Positions 40,405 through 49,858 of a stretch of DNA of 64,000 nucleotides are shown here, in pieces (position 1 is the stretch's first letter; each line of letters begins with the position of its first letter). The DNA is from Nocardioides sp. Root1257. Lineage in GTDB: Bacteria > Actinomycetota > Actinomycetes > Propionibacteriales > Nocardioidaceae. The stretch is from positions 560,356 through 624,355 of the forward strand of contig NZ_LMDV01000009.1 in assembly GCF_001425175.1 (NCBI RefSeq), in the 5' to 3' direction. A model generated the notes under the pieces. That model searched no databases. It was not told where the DNA came from and worked only from the letters and a program-made list of their open reading frames with translations. The translations under genes were made by a program, and so were the position numbers.

Positions 40405-42288
40405 GTGCGCCCTCTCGTCTCGATCGCCGCCCTCGTCCTCTTCGCCGGAGCCCTCGCGGGCTGCGACGCCAAGGACAAGGTCACCGGGCCTGACCCCGAC
40501 AAGGCGGCCGACGCCCTCGCCGCGGCACTCGCGACCGGTGACTTCGCGGACGTCGCGTTCACCGACGACCAGACCCCGACGGCGGTCGGCGCCGACTACG
40601 CGGAGGTCGTCGACGGTCTGGGCGACCTCACGCCGACGGTCACGGCGGGCGGCGTGGAGGAGGACGGCGACTCCGCGACCGCCACGCTCGCCTGGGTGTG
40701 GCCGGTGGGCGGCGACGAGTGGAGCTACACGACCGACGTCACGATGACCAAGTTCGACGACGAGTGGCAGGTGCCTTGGTCGCGCGCGCTGGTCGAGCCC
40801 AGCCTGCGCAAGGCCACGGTCCTCGACGCCACCCCGATCGCGGGTCGTCGCGGCGACATCGTCGGCAACCGCGGCACCGCCCTGGTCACCGACCGCGACG
40901 TCGTCCGCTTCGGCATCGACCGCGGCAAGGTGTCGGCCGCCCGCGCGGGTGCGTCGGCGCGAGCGTTCGCTCAGCTGGTCGGCATCGACCCCACGGCGTA
41001 CGCGAAGCGCGTGGAGGCGTCCGGCCCGAAGGCGTTCGTCGAGGCGATCACGCTGCGCAAGGACGACGTCCCGCTCGACGTCGCGCAGCGCTACTTCCGC
41101 ATCAAGGGCGGCGTCGGGATCCCGGGGCAGCTGCCGCTCGCACCGAGCCGCGACTTCGCCCTGCCGATCCTCGGCACGGTCGGTGACGTGACCGCCGAGA
41201 TGATCAAGGACCACCCCGACCGCTACGAGGTCGGCGACCTGGCCGGGCTGTCCGGGCTCCAGGCGCGGTACGACGAGCAGCTGCAGGGCGTCGACGGCGA
41301 GGTCGTCCACGCGGTCGGCTCCGACGGGATGGAGCGCGAGCTCTACCGGGTGGACCCGCAGCAGGGGCGGCCTCTCCAGATCACCCTCGACCTCCAGCGC
41401 CAGACCGCCGCCGAGGCGGCGCTCGCCGGGGTCGGCCCGGCCGCGGCGCTGGTCGCCGTACGACCGTCCGACGGCGCGATCCTGGCCGCTGCCAACGGCG
41501 CGGGCACCGACGGCTACAACGTCGCGACCTACGGGCAGGCGGCGCCGGGCTCCACCTTCAAGACGGTCAGCAGCCTGGCGCTGCTGCGCGCCGGCCTGAA
41601 GCCGGGCACCGTCGTGCCCTGCACGAGCCGGATCGTGGTGGACGGCAAGCCGTTCGAGAACTACGACGACTACCCGAGCAGCGCGCTCGGCAACATCCCG
41701 CTCAGCACCGCCGTCGCCAACTCGTGCAACACGGCCTTCATCTCGCAGGCGGGCAAGGTGTCCGACGGCTCGCTGGCCGGCGCGGCGGCGTCGCTGGGGC
41801 TGGGCGTCGACCACGACCTGGGGTTCCCGGCGTACTTCGGCCAGGTGCCGGCGCCGAAGTCGGAGACCGAGGCCGCCGCCGACCTGATCGGCCAGGGTGG
41901 CGTGCTCGCCTCACCCATGGCGATGGCGACGGTGATGGCCTCGATCGAGTCCGGGAAGACCGTGGTGCCCCGCCTCGTGAAGTCGGTCGACGTGTCCGTC
42001 CCGGACGACGTCGAGCCGCTCACCGCCGGGGAGGCCACGGCGCTGCAGCAGATGCTGCGCGGGGTGGTGACGTCCGGCAGCGGGCGCGGCCTGCTCGACG
42101 TGCCCGGCCCGCCGGTGATCGCGAAGACCGGCACGGCGGAGTTCGAGCGCAACGGCAAGACCCTCACGCACGCGTGGATGGTGGCCGCCCAGGGCGACCT
42201 CGCCGTCGCGGTCTACGTCGACGAGGGCTCGTCCGGCTCCGGCACCGCCGGCCCGATCCTGGAGCAGTTTCTGCGGGCGGGGCGGTAG
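40405..42288 (+). CDS. Lipoprotein penicillin-binding protein, class B (MecA/PBP2a-like N-terminus)
   Basis: A protein of 627 residues from a GTG. A lipoprotein signal with lipobox LAGC ends at Cys20. An NTF2-like domain (about 30-130) is followed by a dimerisation domain and the transpeptidase. Ser383 is in GSTFKTVSS, Ser440 in NSCN, and Lys574 in KTGTAEF. The lipid anchor replaces the usual transmembrane helix. The NTF2-like part is shared with MecA but does not itself show beta-lactam resistance. It cross-links peptidoglycan. Confidence 0.92.
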   Translation: MRPLVSIAALVLFAGALAGCDAKDKVTGPDPDKAADALAAALATGDFADVAFTDDQTPTAVGADYAEVVDGLGDLTPTVTAGGVEEDGDSATATLAWVWPVGGDEWSYTTDVTMTKFDDEWQVPWSRALVEPSLRKATVLDATPIAGRRGDIVGNRGTALVTDRDVVRFGIDRGKVSAARAGASARAFAQLVGIDPTAYAKRVEASGPKAFVEAITLRKDDVPLDVAQRYFRIKGGVGIPGQLPLAPSRDFALPILGTVGDVTAEMIKDHPDRYEVGDLAGLSGLQARYDEQLQGVDGEVVHAVGSDGMERELYRVDPQQGRPLQITLDLQRQTAAEAALAGVGPAAALVAVRPSDGAILAAANGAGTDGYNVATYGQAAPGSTFKTVSSLALLRAGLKPGTVVPCTSRIVVDGKPFENYDDYPSSALGNIPLSTAVANSCNTAFISQAGKVSDGSLAGAAASLGLGVDHDLGFPAYFGQVPAPKSETEAAADLIGQGGVLASPMAMATVMASIESGKTVVPRLVKSVDVSVPDDVEPLTAGEATALQQMLRGVVTSGSGRGLLDVPGPPVIAKTGTAEFERNGKTLTHAWMVAAQGDLAVAVYVDEGSSGSGTAGPILEQFLRAGR

Positions 42289-42305
42289 GCGGCGAGGTGG
42301 CGGCA

Positions 42306-42481
42306 TGCGGGTTTTGGCGGTCAGCCGGTGAAACCTGCAGACACGCCGTACCGCTCCGTCGATCCGGTGACCTGTCAGCCGAGACCCGTACGACGCGCCG
42401 TGCCTCGCCCGCGTGTCGTGCGGGTTCTGGCTGACGGGTGTGCGGCTTTTGGCGGTCAGCCGGTGAAACCCGCAGACACGC
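42306..42481. repeat. Repeat cluster between convergent genes
   Basis: A 41-bp direct repeat occurs at 42306-42346 and 42441-42481 with two mismatches (core GGCGGTCAGCCGGTGAAACC). Each copy has GCGGGTTT/AAACCTGC-type arms that can pair. Between them, 42374-42394 and 42415-42435 form an inverted repeat built around the same GTCAGCC...ACCCG words. The cluster fills the gap between the PBP and EF-G2-like stops. It could act as a bidirectional terminator or be a REP-like element. Confidence 0.7.
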
Positions 42482-44572
42482 TCACCCCCGCGCCGGGACG
42501 CCGCGGGCCACGTCCTCCGGCATCGGCTCGTAGTGCGCGAAGGTGCGGGTGAAGACGCCGGCGCCGTGGGTGGAGGCGCGCAGGTCGACGGCGTAGCGGA
42601 CCAGCTCGGTCTGCGGCACCTCGGCCAGCACCTGGGTGCGGTCGCCGACCTTGTCGGTGCCGAGGAGGCGGCCGCGCCGCGAGGACAGGTCGCTCATCAC
42701 GGCGCCGACGAGCTCGTCGGGGACCAGCACGGTGACGGTGTCGAAGGGCTCCAGCATGGTCACGGTGGTCGCCGCCGCGGCCTCGCGCAGGGCGAGGGCC
42801 CCGGCGGTCTGGAAGGCCATGTCGGAGGAGTCGACGCTGTGCGCCTTGCCCTCGGTGAGGGTGACGCGTACGTCGACCACCGGGTGCCCGAGCCGGACCC
42901 CGCGCTCCATCTGGGCGCGGACGCCCTTCTCGACGCTGGGGATGAACTGCCGCGGCACCGAGCCGCCGACGACCTTGTCGACGAACTCGAAGCCGGCACC
43001 CTCGGCCAGCGGCTCGACCTCGAGGTGGCACACGGCGTACTGCCCGTGCCCGCCGGACTGCTTGACGTGGCGGCCCAGCCCGGCGGCCCGGCCGGAGAAG
43101 GTCTCGCGCAGCGACACCACGAACGGCACCTCGTCGACGTGGACGCCGTACCGCTCGGTGAGCCTCTCGAGGGTGACCTCCGCGTGCGACTCGCCCATGC
43201 ACCACAGCACCAGCTGGTGGGTCTCGGCGTTGTTGTCGATGCGCAGCGACGGGTCCTCGGCGGCGAGCCGGCCCAGCGCCTGGGAGAGCTTGTCCTCGTC
43301 GGCCTTGCTGTGCGCGACGATCGCCACCGGCAGCAGCGGCTCGGGTATCGACCACGGGCGGAGCACGCGCGGCTCCTCCACGTCGGAGAGCGTGTCGCCG
43401 GTCTCGGCCCGGGTCAGCCGGCCGATCGCGCAGATGTCGCCGGCGACGACCCGCTCGGTCGGCGCCTGCTGCCGTCCGAAGACGTGGGCGAGCGCGCCGA
43501 TCTTCTCGTCCTCGTCGTGGTCGGGGTGGCCGGCCGCGTCCCCGAAGAACGCCGCGAAGTGACCGGAGACGTGGACCGACTGGTCCGCGACCAGGGTGCC
43601 CGAGAAGACCCGCACCAGGCTGAGCCGGCCGACGTACGGGTCGCTCGTCGTCTTGACCACCTCGGCCACCAGCGGCCCCTCGGGGTCGCCGGAGATCGCG
43701 GCCGCGTCGGCCCCGGAGGGCAGGAACACGTCGGGGGAGGGGTGCTCGGCGGGCGACGGGAACCCACGGACGGCGAGGTCGAGCAGCTCGGTGCAGCCGA
43801 CCCCGGTCAGCGAGCACACGGGTACGACGGGGAAGAACGTCGCCCGGGCCACGGCCCGCTCGAGGTCCTCGAGCAGCACCTTCTCGTCGATCTCCTCGCC
43901 GCCGACGTAGCGATCCATCAGGGTCTCGTCCTCGGACTCCTCGATCACCGCCTCGATGAGCTCGCCGCGCAGGTCGTCGTGCGCGCCGGAGGAAGCGGGT
44001 GCCAGCAGCCCCGTCAGCCCGACCACGGCGTCCCCGTCGCGGACGGGGACGAAGAGCGGCATCACCCGGTCGCCGAAGGCCGCGCGAGCCTGGGCGAGCA
44101 CGCCGTCGTAGTCGGCGCGGGCCTGGTCGAGCTTGGTGACCACCACCGCCCGAGGCATGCCGACGCTCGCGCACTCGCGCCACAGCGCCCGGGTGCCGTC
44201 GTCGATCCCCTCGTTGGCGGCGACCACGAAGAGCGCGCAGTCGGCGGCCCGGAGCCCGGCGCGCAGCTCGCCGACGAAGTCGGCGTACCCGGGGGTGTCG
44301 ATCAGGTTGACCTTGGTGCCCTCGCGGACGAGCGGGGCGACGGCGAGCGAGATCGTGCGACCGTGGGCGTGCTCGGCCTCCTCGTAGTCGCACACGGTGG
44401 TGCCGTCGCGTACCGAGCCGGCGCGGGAGGTGGCACCCGAGGCGGCGAGCAGGGTCTCGGCCAGCGTGGTCTTCCCGGACCCGGCGGGGCCCACCAGCAC
44501 CACGTTCCTGATCCGGTCCGGGCTGCTCGCCCCCAGATCTTGGCCGGACGCTCTCCGGTTCCTGTCGGCCAT
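42482..44572 (-). CDS. Elongation factor G-like GTPase (EF-G2/FusA2 type)
   Basis: A protein of 696 residues. It has the G1 motif GPAGSGKTTL, NLIDTPGYADF and TKLDQ, then EF-G domains II-V with SVEKGVRAQMERG and EPFDTVTVLVPDELVGAVMSDLSSRRGRLLG. The effector loop differs from true EF-G, as in mycobacterial FusA2 (Rv0120c-type), whose role in translation is unclear. It is probably not the housekeeping factor: no ribosomal-protein genes are nearby. It ends within the repeat cluster at 42481. Confidence 0.88.
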   Translation of the reverse strand: MADRNRRASGQDLGASSPDRIRNVVLVGPAGSGKTTLAETLLAASGATSRAGSVRDGTTVCDYEEAEHAHGRTISLAVAPLVREGTKVNLIDTPGYADFVGELRAGLRAADCALFVVAANEGIDDGTRALWRECASVGMPRAVVVTKLDQARADYDGVLAQARAAFGDRVMPLFVPVRDGDAVVGLTGLLAPASSGAHDDLRGELIEAVIEESEDETLMDRYVGGEEIDEKVLLEDLERAVARATFFPVVPVCSLTGVGCTELLDLAVRGFPSPAEHPSPDVFLPSGADAAAISGDPEGPLVAEVVKTTSDPYVGRLSLVRVFSGTLVADQSVHVSGHFAAFFGDAAGHPDHDEDEKIGALAHVFGRQQAPTERVVAGDICAIGRLTRAETGDTLSDVEEPRVLRPWSIPEPLLPVAIVAHSKADEDKLSQALGRLAAEDPSLRIDNNAETHQLVLWCMGESHAEVTLERLTERYGVHVDEVPFVVSLRETFSGRAAGLGRHVKQSGGHGQYAVCHLEVEPLAEGAGFEFVDKVVGGSVPRQFIPSVEKGVRAQMERGVRLGHPVVDVRVTLTEGKAHSVDSSDMAFQTAGALALREAAAATTVTMLEPFDTVTVLVPDELVGAVMSDLSSRRGRLLGTDKVGDRTQVLAEVPQTELVRYAVDLRASTHGAGVFTRTFAHYEPMPEDVARGVPARG

Positions 44573-44697
44573 CGCCGTACCTCCCGCCGTGCCCTGTGCA
44601 GGGTCGTCCTCGACCCCCTGGTCCGAGAGAACTCCTCCGCCCGCGCGGGCGCAAGGGGCTGTCGGGCACGGATTCGGTCGATTAGCCTGGAGGTTCC

Positions 44698-47424
44698 ATG
44701 TCTCGGGTTATGGGCCGTCTCGGCCTGCTCTCGGAGGTGCAGGACCTCCTGGCGCAGGGGCAGTCCGTCGCGCTCCACGGACCCACCGGCATCGGCAAGA
44801 GCGCCCTGCTCGACGCGCTCGAGGAGCAGCGCCGCGAGCGGCCGGACGCCCTGGTGCTGCGGGCCAACGGCGCCGTCGCCGAGCACGGACTGCCGTACGC
44901 CGCGCTGCAGGACCTCGTCGACCAGCTGCCGGTCGAGCTCGGCGGGTCGCTGCCGGGACTGGTCGCCATTCATGACACAGCGGTCGAGGAGGACCGGCTG
45001 CGGACGGTGCTCTGCACCTCGTTCCGGTCCCTGCTGGAGCAGGCGTCCCGCACCCGGACCGTGCTGATCCTGCTCGACGACGTGCAGTGGCTGGACCCCC
45101 AGTCGGCGTGCGTCATCGGCTACGGGCGCCGCCGGCTGACCGAGCGGGTGAGCGTGGTCGCCACGATCGGCCCCGCGCGCGATCCACGCGCCGACGGCGA
45201 CGTCGACCTCTCGGACCTGCACCACCTCGACGTCCCGCCGCTCGACGCGGCCGCGATGATCGAGCTGCTCGGCGCCCACGGCGTGCCGCCGCACGTCGCG
45301 CAGCGGCTGCACGTCGAGTCGGGCGGCCTGCCGTCGCTGGCGCTCGCGCTCGGGGGCGCGGCCCGTGAGCAGCCGGTGCTGCTCGGGCGACCGACGCCGA
45401 TGCCGGCGAGCCTGGAGCGGGTGCTGCGGGACCGCTTCCTCGCGCAGGACGCGGGCGTGCAGGAGACCGTCGCCCTGGCCGCGCTGCTGCACCGCCCGAC
45501 CGTGCGCCAGCTCGAGCGCGCCGGCCGGGTCGAGGTCGACCAGCACCTGCGCGCCGCGGCCGAGGCGGGTCTGCTGACCCGGTCGGGCGACGCCGTGCGC
45601 TTCACCCCCTCCGAGCTGGGTCGCGTCGTGACCGAGACGATCCCCGCCGTACGCCGCACGGAGTGGCACCGGGCCCTCGCCGACGTCGCCCCCAGCCCGG
45701 CCGAGCGGATCCGGCACCGCGCGCTGGCCGACCCGCGACCCGACGCCGCGACGGCTCGCGAGCTGGCCCTGGTCGCCCGCGAGTCGGCGAGCGCCGGCAA
45801 CCGCTCGATCGCCACCGAGCTCTACCTGCTCGCGGCCGACCGCGCACCCGCCGAGCTCGGCACCGAGCGCGTCGAGTGGCTCGCGACCGCGGTCGAGACG
45901 GGCGCGCCGGGCAACCACGTCGAGCTCGTGCACCGCGCGCTGGACGACTTCCTCGAGCTGCCGGCCGAGCCCGCGCAGACCGTGCGCGTGCGCCTGGCGC
46001 TGCCGGAGCTCGCCGGGTCCGGCCTGGCCGCGATGGACGAGGTGCTGGCCGCCGCCCTGACCGACGCCGGCGAGGACGACCGCCTGGTCGCGCTGGTCCT
46101 GCTGCAGCGTTCCCGGGTCGCGCTGATGGAGTCGCGGCCCGACGAGGCGGGGCGGCTCGCCGAGCGGGCCGCCGGCCTGTTCCACCGCGCCGGTGACCCG
46201 ATCGCGGAGGCGTCCGCCCGGACCACGCTCGCGGTGGCGACCCGCTGGACGGGCTCGGGCCTGCACGACCACCACCTCGCCGACGCGCTGGCGCTGGTGC
46301 CCGCGAGCGAGCCCGCGCAGCCCGGGCTGACCCACACCTCGCCCGCCTACATCGCGGCCAGGTTCGCGCTCTACGACGATCGGCTCGACGAGGCCTGGGC
46401 GGCCAACCTCTCGATGCTCGCCCAGGTCGAGCGCGGCGCCGGGATGGACCAGGTGCACGTGCTGCGCTGCCTGGTCGAGGTCGGCGTCCGGCTCGGGCGC
46501 TGCCGCGAGGCGATGGCGTACGCCGCGCGTGCCACCCAGGTCGCCGAGGAGTTCGGTCTCGACCCGCACACGGGGTGGTTCATCGGCGCGCTCGCCGAGC
46601 TCGCCGGCGGGGACCTCGAGACCGGACGCACCCTGGCCGAGCAGGGCGCGGTCGCGGCGCAGGAGCGCGGCGACACCCGCTACCTGCAGCGCCACCTGCT
46701 GCTCCTCGGGCAGGCCCAGCTCCGCGCCGGCGATGCCGGGTCCGCGCGGGCCACGCTGCTGCGGATCCGGGACATCGAGGAGGCGCACGGCATCAGCGAC
46801 CCGACCGTCAACCGGTGGCAGCCCGAGCTCGTCTCCGCGCTGGTCGCGCTCGGCGCGGTCGACCAGGCGGCCGGCGTGCTGGCCTCGGCACGCCACGCCA
46901 TCGACGGCCGGACCGGCACCGACGGTGTCGGCGCGCAGCTGGACCGGGCGGAGGCCGAGGTGCTCTGTGCGACAGGCGACCTGGACGGCGCGGTGCACCT
47001 GCTCGACCGGGCCGCCAAGGTCTGTGCCGACGTCGGCATGCAGATCGAGCTCGGTCGCACCCTGCTGGCCCGCGCCCACGTCGAGCGCCGGGCCCGCCGG
47101 GCGGCCGCGGCGCGGAGCACCCTGGAGGAGGCCGAGGCGGTCTTCGACGCGCTGCACGCCCAGCCCTGGCTGGCCCAGGTCCGCGCCGAGCTCGCGCCGT
47201 GCCCGGTCGAGGGGGCGAGCGACCCGATGCTCGGACGGCTCACCGACACCGAGGCGCGGATCGCGCAGCTGGTGAGCCAGGGAGCCAGCAACCGCCAGAT
47301 CGCCGAGCGTCAGCACCTCTCGGTCAAGACGGTCGAGGCGGCGCTGACCCGCATCTACCGCAAGCTCGACGTGCGCTCCCGCACCCAGCTCGCGACGCTG
47401 CTCGTCCCGGCACCCACCGAGTAA
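44698..47424 (+). CDS. Large LuxR-family regulator with AAA/STAND ATPase domain
   Basis: A protein of 908 residues with GGAGG upstream. The N-terminal NTPase has Walker A GPTGIGKSALLD and Walker B VLILLDDVQWLDPQ. A long helical TPR-like middle follows. The C-terminal HTH is GRLTDTEARIAQLVSQGASNRQIAERQHLSVKTVEAALTRIYRKLDVRSRTQLA. This is the LAL-type layout of ligand-switched activators. The ligand and targets are unknown. It lies 129 nt upstream of the M4 protease gene on the same strand, a possible target. Confidence 0.93.
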   Translation: MSRVMGRLGLLSEVQDLLAQGQSVALHGPTGIGKSALLDALEEQRRERPDALVLRANGAVAEHGLPYAALQDLVDQLPVELGGSLPGLVAIHDTAVEEDRLRTVLCTSFRSLLEQASRTRTVLILLDDVQWLDPQSACVIGYGRRRLTERVSVVATIGPARDPRADGDVDLSDLHHLDVPPLDAAAMIELLGAHGVPPHVAQRLHVESGGLPSLALALGGAAREQPVLLGRPTPMPASLERVLRDRFLAQDAGVQETVALAALLHRPTVRQLERAGRVEVDQHLRAAAEAGLLTRSGDAVRFTPSELGRVVTETIPAVRRTEWHRALADVAPSPAERIRHRALADPRPDAATARELALVARESASAGNRSIATELYLLAADRAPAELGTERVEWLATAVETGAPGNHVELVHRALDDFLELPAEPAQTVRVRLALPELAGSGLAAMDEVLAAALTDAGEDDRLVALVLLQRSRVALMESRPDEAGRLAERAAGLFHRAGDPIAEASARTTLAVATRWTGSGLHDHHLADALALVPASEPAQPGLTHTSPAYIAARFALYDDRLDEAWAANLSMLAQVERGAGMDQVHVLRCLVEVGVRLGRCREAMAYAARATQVAEEFGLDPHTGWFIGALAELAGGDLETGRTLAEQGAVAAQERGDTRYLQRHLLLLGQAQLRAGDAGSARATLLRIRDIEEAHGISDPTVNRWQPELVSALVALGAVDQAAGVLASARHAIDGRTGTDGVGAQLDRAEAEVLCATGDLDGAVHLLDRAAKVCADVGMQIELGRTLLARAHVERRARRAAAARSTLEEAEAVFDALHAQPWLAQVRAELAPCPVEGASDPMLGRLTDTEARIAQLVSQGASNRQIAERQHLSVKTVEAALTRIYRKLDVRSRTQLATLLVPAPTE

Positions 47425-47553
47425 CGCCGGCTCGACGAGGGTTTTCCCGCTACCGGTACCCCGGTGGGGTTCCTAGCGTTCGATCTCGACGTCCTCGGAC
47501 ACCCCGGCGACGCCGAACTCCCCACCCCCACACCCTTCGAGGGAGATCCATCG

Positions 47554-49446
47554 ATGAGTACCAGAACGCTGCTCGGAGCGGCTCTGGCGGTCACGGTCTC
47601 GGGCGCACTCGCCCTGGGCCTGCAGGCACCGTCGTCCTCCGACCCCGGCACCCACTCCCACCAGCCCGCCACCAAGGGCCACACCGCGGTGCCGGACCGC
47701 GTGGCGCGCAGCGCCGCCCGGTCGTACGTCGGCGACCACCGGTCCGCCTTCAAGACCAGCCCCCACGACACCTTCCGGCAGGCCGGCACCACGAAGGGCA
47801 CGGCCGGGACGCAGTACGTCGCGTACGACCGCACCTACCGCGGGCTCCCCGTCATCGGCGGTGACTTCGTGCTCGCGGTCGACCCGTCCGGCAAGGTCAC
47901 CGGCCGCAGCGCGACCCAGCCGCAGGTGATCCGGCTGCGCTCGACCCGCCCGACGGTCCCGGCCGCCACCGCCCGTCGTACGGCGATGCGCCAGGTCGGC
48001 CACGTCCAGCGCGCGTCGAAGCCGCAGCTCGTGGTCCTCGCCAAGGGCCGCCCGACGCTGGCCTGGCAGACGCTGGTCGTCGGCACCACGAAGCACCGGC
48101 CGACCCGGCTGACCGTCCTCACCAACGCCCGCAACAACAAGGTGCTGAGCAGCTGGGACCGCGTCGTCGACGGCAGCGGCGCCGGCTACTACTACCCCGG
48201 CGTCACGATCGGCACGTCGCTGAGCGGCTCGACCTACCGGATGTCCGACTCGACCCGCTCCGGCGTCTCGTGCGCCAACCAGGCGGGCACGATCTACACC
48301 GGCCCGGACGACGCCTGGGGCAACGGCTCCGGCACCAACCTCGAGACCGGCTGCGTCGACGTGCTCTACAGCGTCGACAAGGAGGTCGACATGCTGTCGG
48401 CCTGGCTCGGTCGCAGCGGCGTCAAGGGCAACGGCACGAGCTACCCGGCCCGGGTCGGCCTCAACGACGTCAACGCCTACTTCGACGGCACGAAGACCAA
48501 CTTCGGTCACAGCCAGGACGGCGCCCGCCAGCTCACCGCGATCGACATCGTCGCGCACGAGAACGGGCACGGCGTCTTCGAGACCACGCCCGGCGGCTCG
48601 ACCGGTGACAACGAGACCGGTGGCATGAACGAGGCGACCGGCGACATCTTCGGTGCGCTCACCGAGGCGTACGCCAACAACCCGAACGACCCGGCTGACT
48701 TCACGGTCGGCGAGGAGGCGGACCTGGTCGGCGACGGCCCGATCCGCTACATGTACAACCCGAGCATCGTGGGCGACCCGAACTGCTGGTCGTCGAGCAT
48801 CAAGAACGCCGAGGTGCACGCGGCCGCGGGCCCGCTCAACCACTGGTTCTACCTGCTCTCCCAGGGCTCGGCCGCCTCGCCGGCCTCGCCGACCTGCAAC
48901 GGGTCGAGCGTGACGGGCGTCGGCATCCAGACCGCCGGCAAGATCTACTACAACGCGATGCTGCTGAAGACGACGTACTGGACGCACGGCAAGGCCCGCG
49001 TCGCGACGCTGACCGCGGCGAAGAACCTGTACGGCAGCACCGACTGCACGACGTTCAACCGGGTGAAGGCCGCCTGGGACGCCGTCTCGGTGCCGGCCCA
49101 GTCCGGCGAGCCGACCTGCGGGACGAGCGGCGGCGGTGGCACCTGCACCAAGGTCACGGCCACGGGTACGGCGTCGTCGGGCACGTCGACGTACAAGCCG
49201 TCCTCGACGGGCGTCACCGTGACGACCGCCGGCACCATCAACGGCTGCCTCACCGGCCCGAGCGGGGTCGACCTCGACCTGTACCTGCAGAAGAAGAGCG
49301 GGTCGTCGTGGGTCGACGTGGCAGCCAGTGAGGGCTCGACCGCGACCGAGAGCATCACCTACGCGGCCGCGGCGGGCACCTACCGCTGGGACGTCTACGC
49401 CTACTCGGGCTCCGGCGCGTTCACGCTGAAGTACGACACCCCGTAA
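47554..49446 (+). CDS. Secreted M4 (thermolysin-type) metalloprotease with PPC-like C-terminal domain
   Basis: A protein of 630 residues from ATG 47554 (GAGGGAG upstream). The signal peptide is LLGAALAVTVSGALALGLQAP. The propeptide has FTP-like and PepSY features (YVAYDRTYRGLPVIGGDFVLAVDPSGKVTG). The zinc site is HENGH (His335, Glu336, His339) with Glu360 in GGMNEATGDIFG. The C-terminal 110 residues have the PPC beta fold (GVDLDLYLQ, GTYRWDVYAYSG). It is an extracellular gluzincin, secreted as a zymogen. A strong terminator follows at once. Confidence 0.93.
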   Translation: MSTRTLLGAALAVTVSGALALGLQAPSSSDPGTHSHQPATKGHTAVPDRVARSAARSYVGDHRSAFKTSPHDTFRQAGTTKGTAGTQYVAYDRTYRGLPVIGGDFVLAVDPSGKVTGRSATQPQVIRLRSTRPTVPAATARRTAMRQVGHVQRASKPQLVVLAKGRPTLAWQTLVVGTTKHRPTRLTVLTNARNNKVLSSWDRVVDGSGAGYYYPGVTIGTSLSGSTYRMSDSTRSGVSCANQAGTIYTGPDDAWGNGSGTNLETGCVDVLYSVDKEVDMLSAWLGRSGVKGNGTSYPARVGLNDVNAYFDGTKTNFGHSQDGARQLTAIDIVAHENGHGVFETTPGGSTGDNETGGMNEATGDIFGALTEAYANNPNDPADFTVGEEADLVGDGPIRYMYNPSIVGDPNCWSSSIKNAEVHAAAGPLNHWFYLLSQGSAASPASPTCNGSSVTGVGIQTAGKIYYNAMLLKTTYWTHGKARVATLTAAKNLYGSTDCTTFNRVKAAWDAVSVPAQSGEPTCGTSGGGGTCTKVTATGTASSGTSTYKPSSTGVTVTTAGTINGCLTGPSGVDLDLYLQKKSGSSWVDVAASEGSTATESITYAAAAGTYRWDVYAYSGSGAFTLKYDTP

Positions 49447-49463
49447 CACCCTCGGGAACGAAG

Positions 49464-49495
49464 CCGGGGCCCCAGCGCACGCGCTGGGGCCCCGG
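49464..49495 (+). terminator. Terminator of the M4 protease gene
   Basis: A 15-bp perfect stem (CCGGGGCCCCAGCGC and its complement) with a 2-nt loop lies 17 nt after the stop. A second small hairpin (TCTGACGC/GCGTCAGA) follows at about 49513. Confidence 0.88.
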
Positions 49496-49673
49496 TCCTT
49501 CGTGGCTCACCGGTCTGACGCGAGGGGGTGCGTCAGATCGGGCCCTCCAAAGGCGAGCCCCTCGCTGCATGGGGTCAGCAAGGGGCTCTTGCCGACATCA
49601 AGGTGCTCCCTCCGAGTCGACATCCCCATGGTGTCACGGGACCGGTGAGGGTGTCAGCGGTTTGCCAGAAGGA

Positions 49674-49841
49674 CCTGGGGCACGGCTCCCAAGACGTCGG
49701 CCTGCTGCGCGCCGCCCAGATCGCACGCTGGCTGCGTTGCCGGCGCTCGGAAGGCGCCCAGCCTGCCTTCGCTTCGGCGCCTTGCCATCGCACGACCTGG
49801 ACGGCGCTCGCGACGGCCACGCTTGGGAGACGTGCCCCTGG
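49674..49841. repeat. 168-bp imperfect palindromic element (MITE/REP-like)
   Basis: The ends are CCTGGGGCACGGCTCCCAAG (left) and CTTGGGAGACGTGCCCCTGG (right), complementary except at two positions. Further inside, GCGCCGCCCAGATCG pairs with CGACCTGGACGGCGC and the symmetry continues toward a centre near 49757. No protein is encoded. The gene-free stretch 49447-49858 thus holds a terminator, a small hairpin and this element, which ends 18 nt before the next start codon. The size and full palindromy fit a non-autonomous mobile element or a large intergenic repeat. Confidence 0.7.
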
Positions 49842-49858
49842 GGTGCGAGGCTGGCCAC

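Noticed and set aside
42306..42481. Phage attachment site or direct-repeat-flanked island
   Set aside because: Only about 95 bp lie between the repeats and they contain no gene, integrase or tRNA.
44302..47316. Open frame of about 1000 codons opposite the LuxR ATPase
   Set aside because: Low-complexity Arg/Gly/Val/Leu sequence opposite a gene with complete Walker and HTH motifs.
49513..49535. Second terminator after the M4 protease
   Set aside because: An 8-bp stem without a U-tract, 20 nt beyond a far stronger terminator; mentioned there but not called separately.
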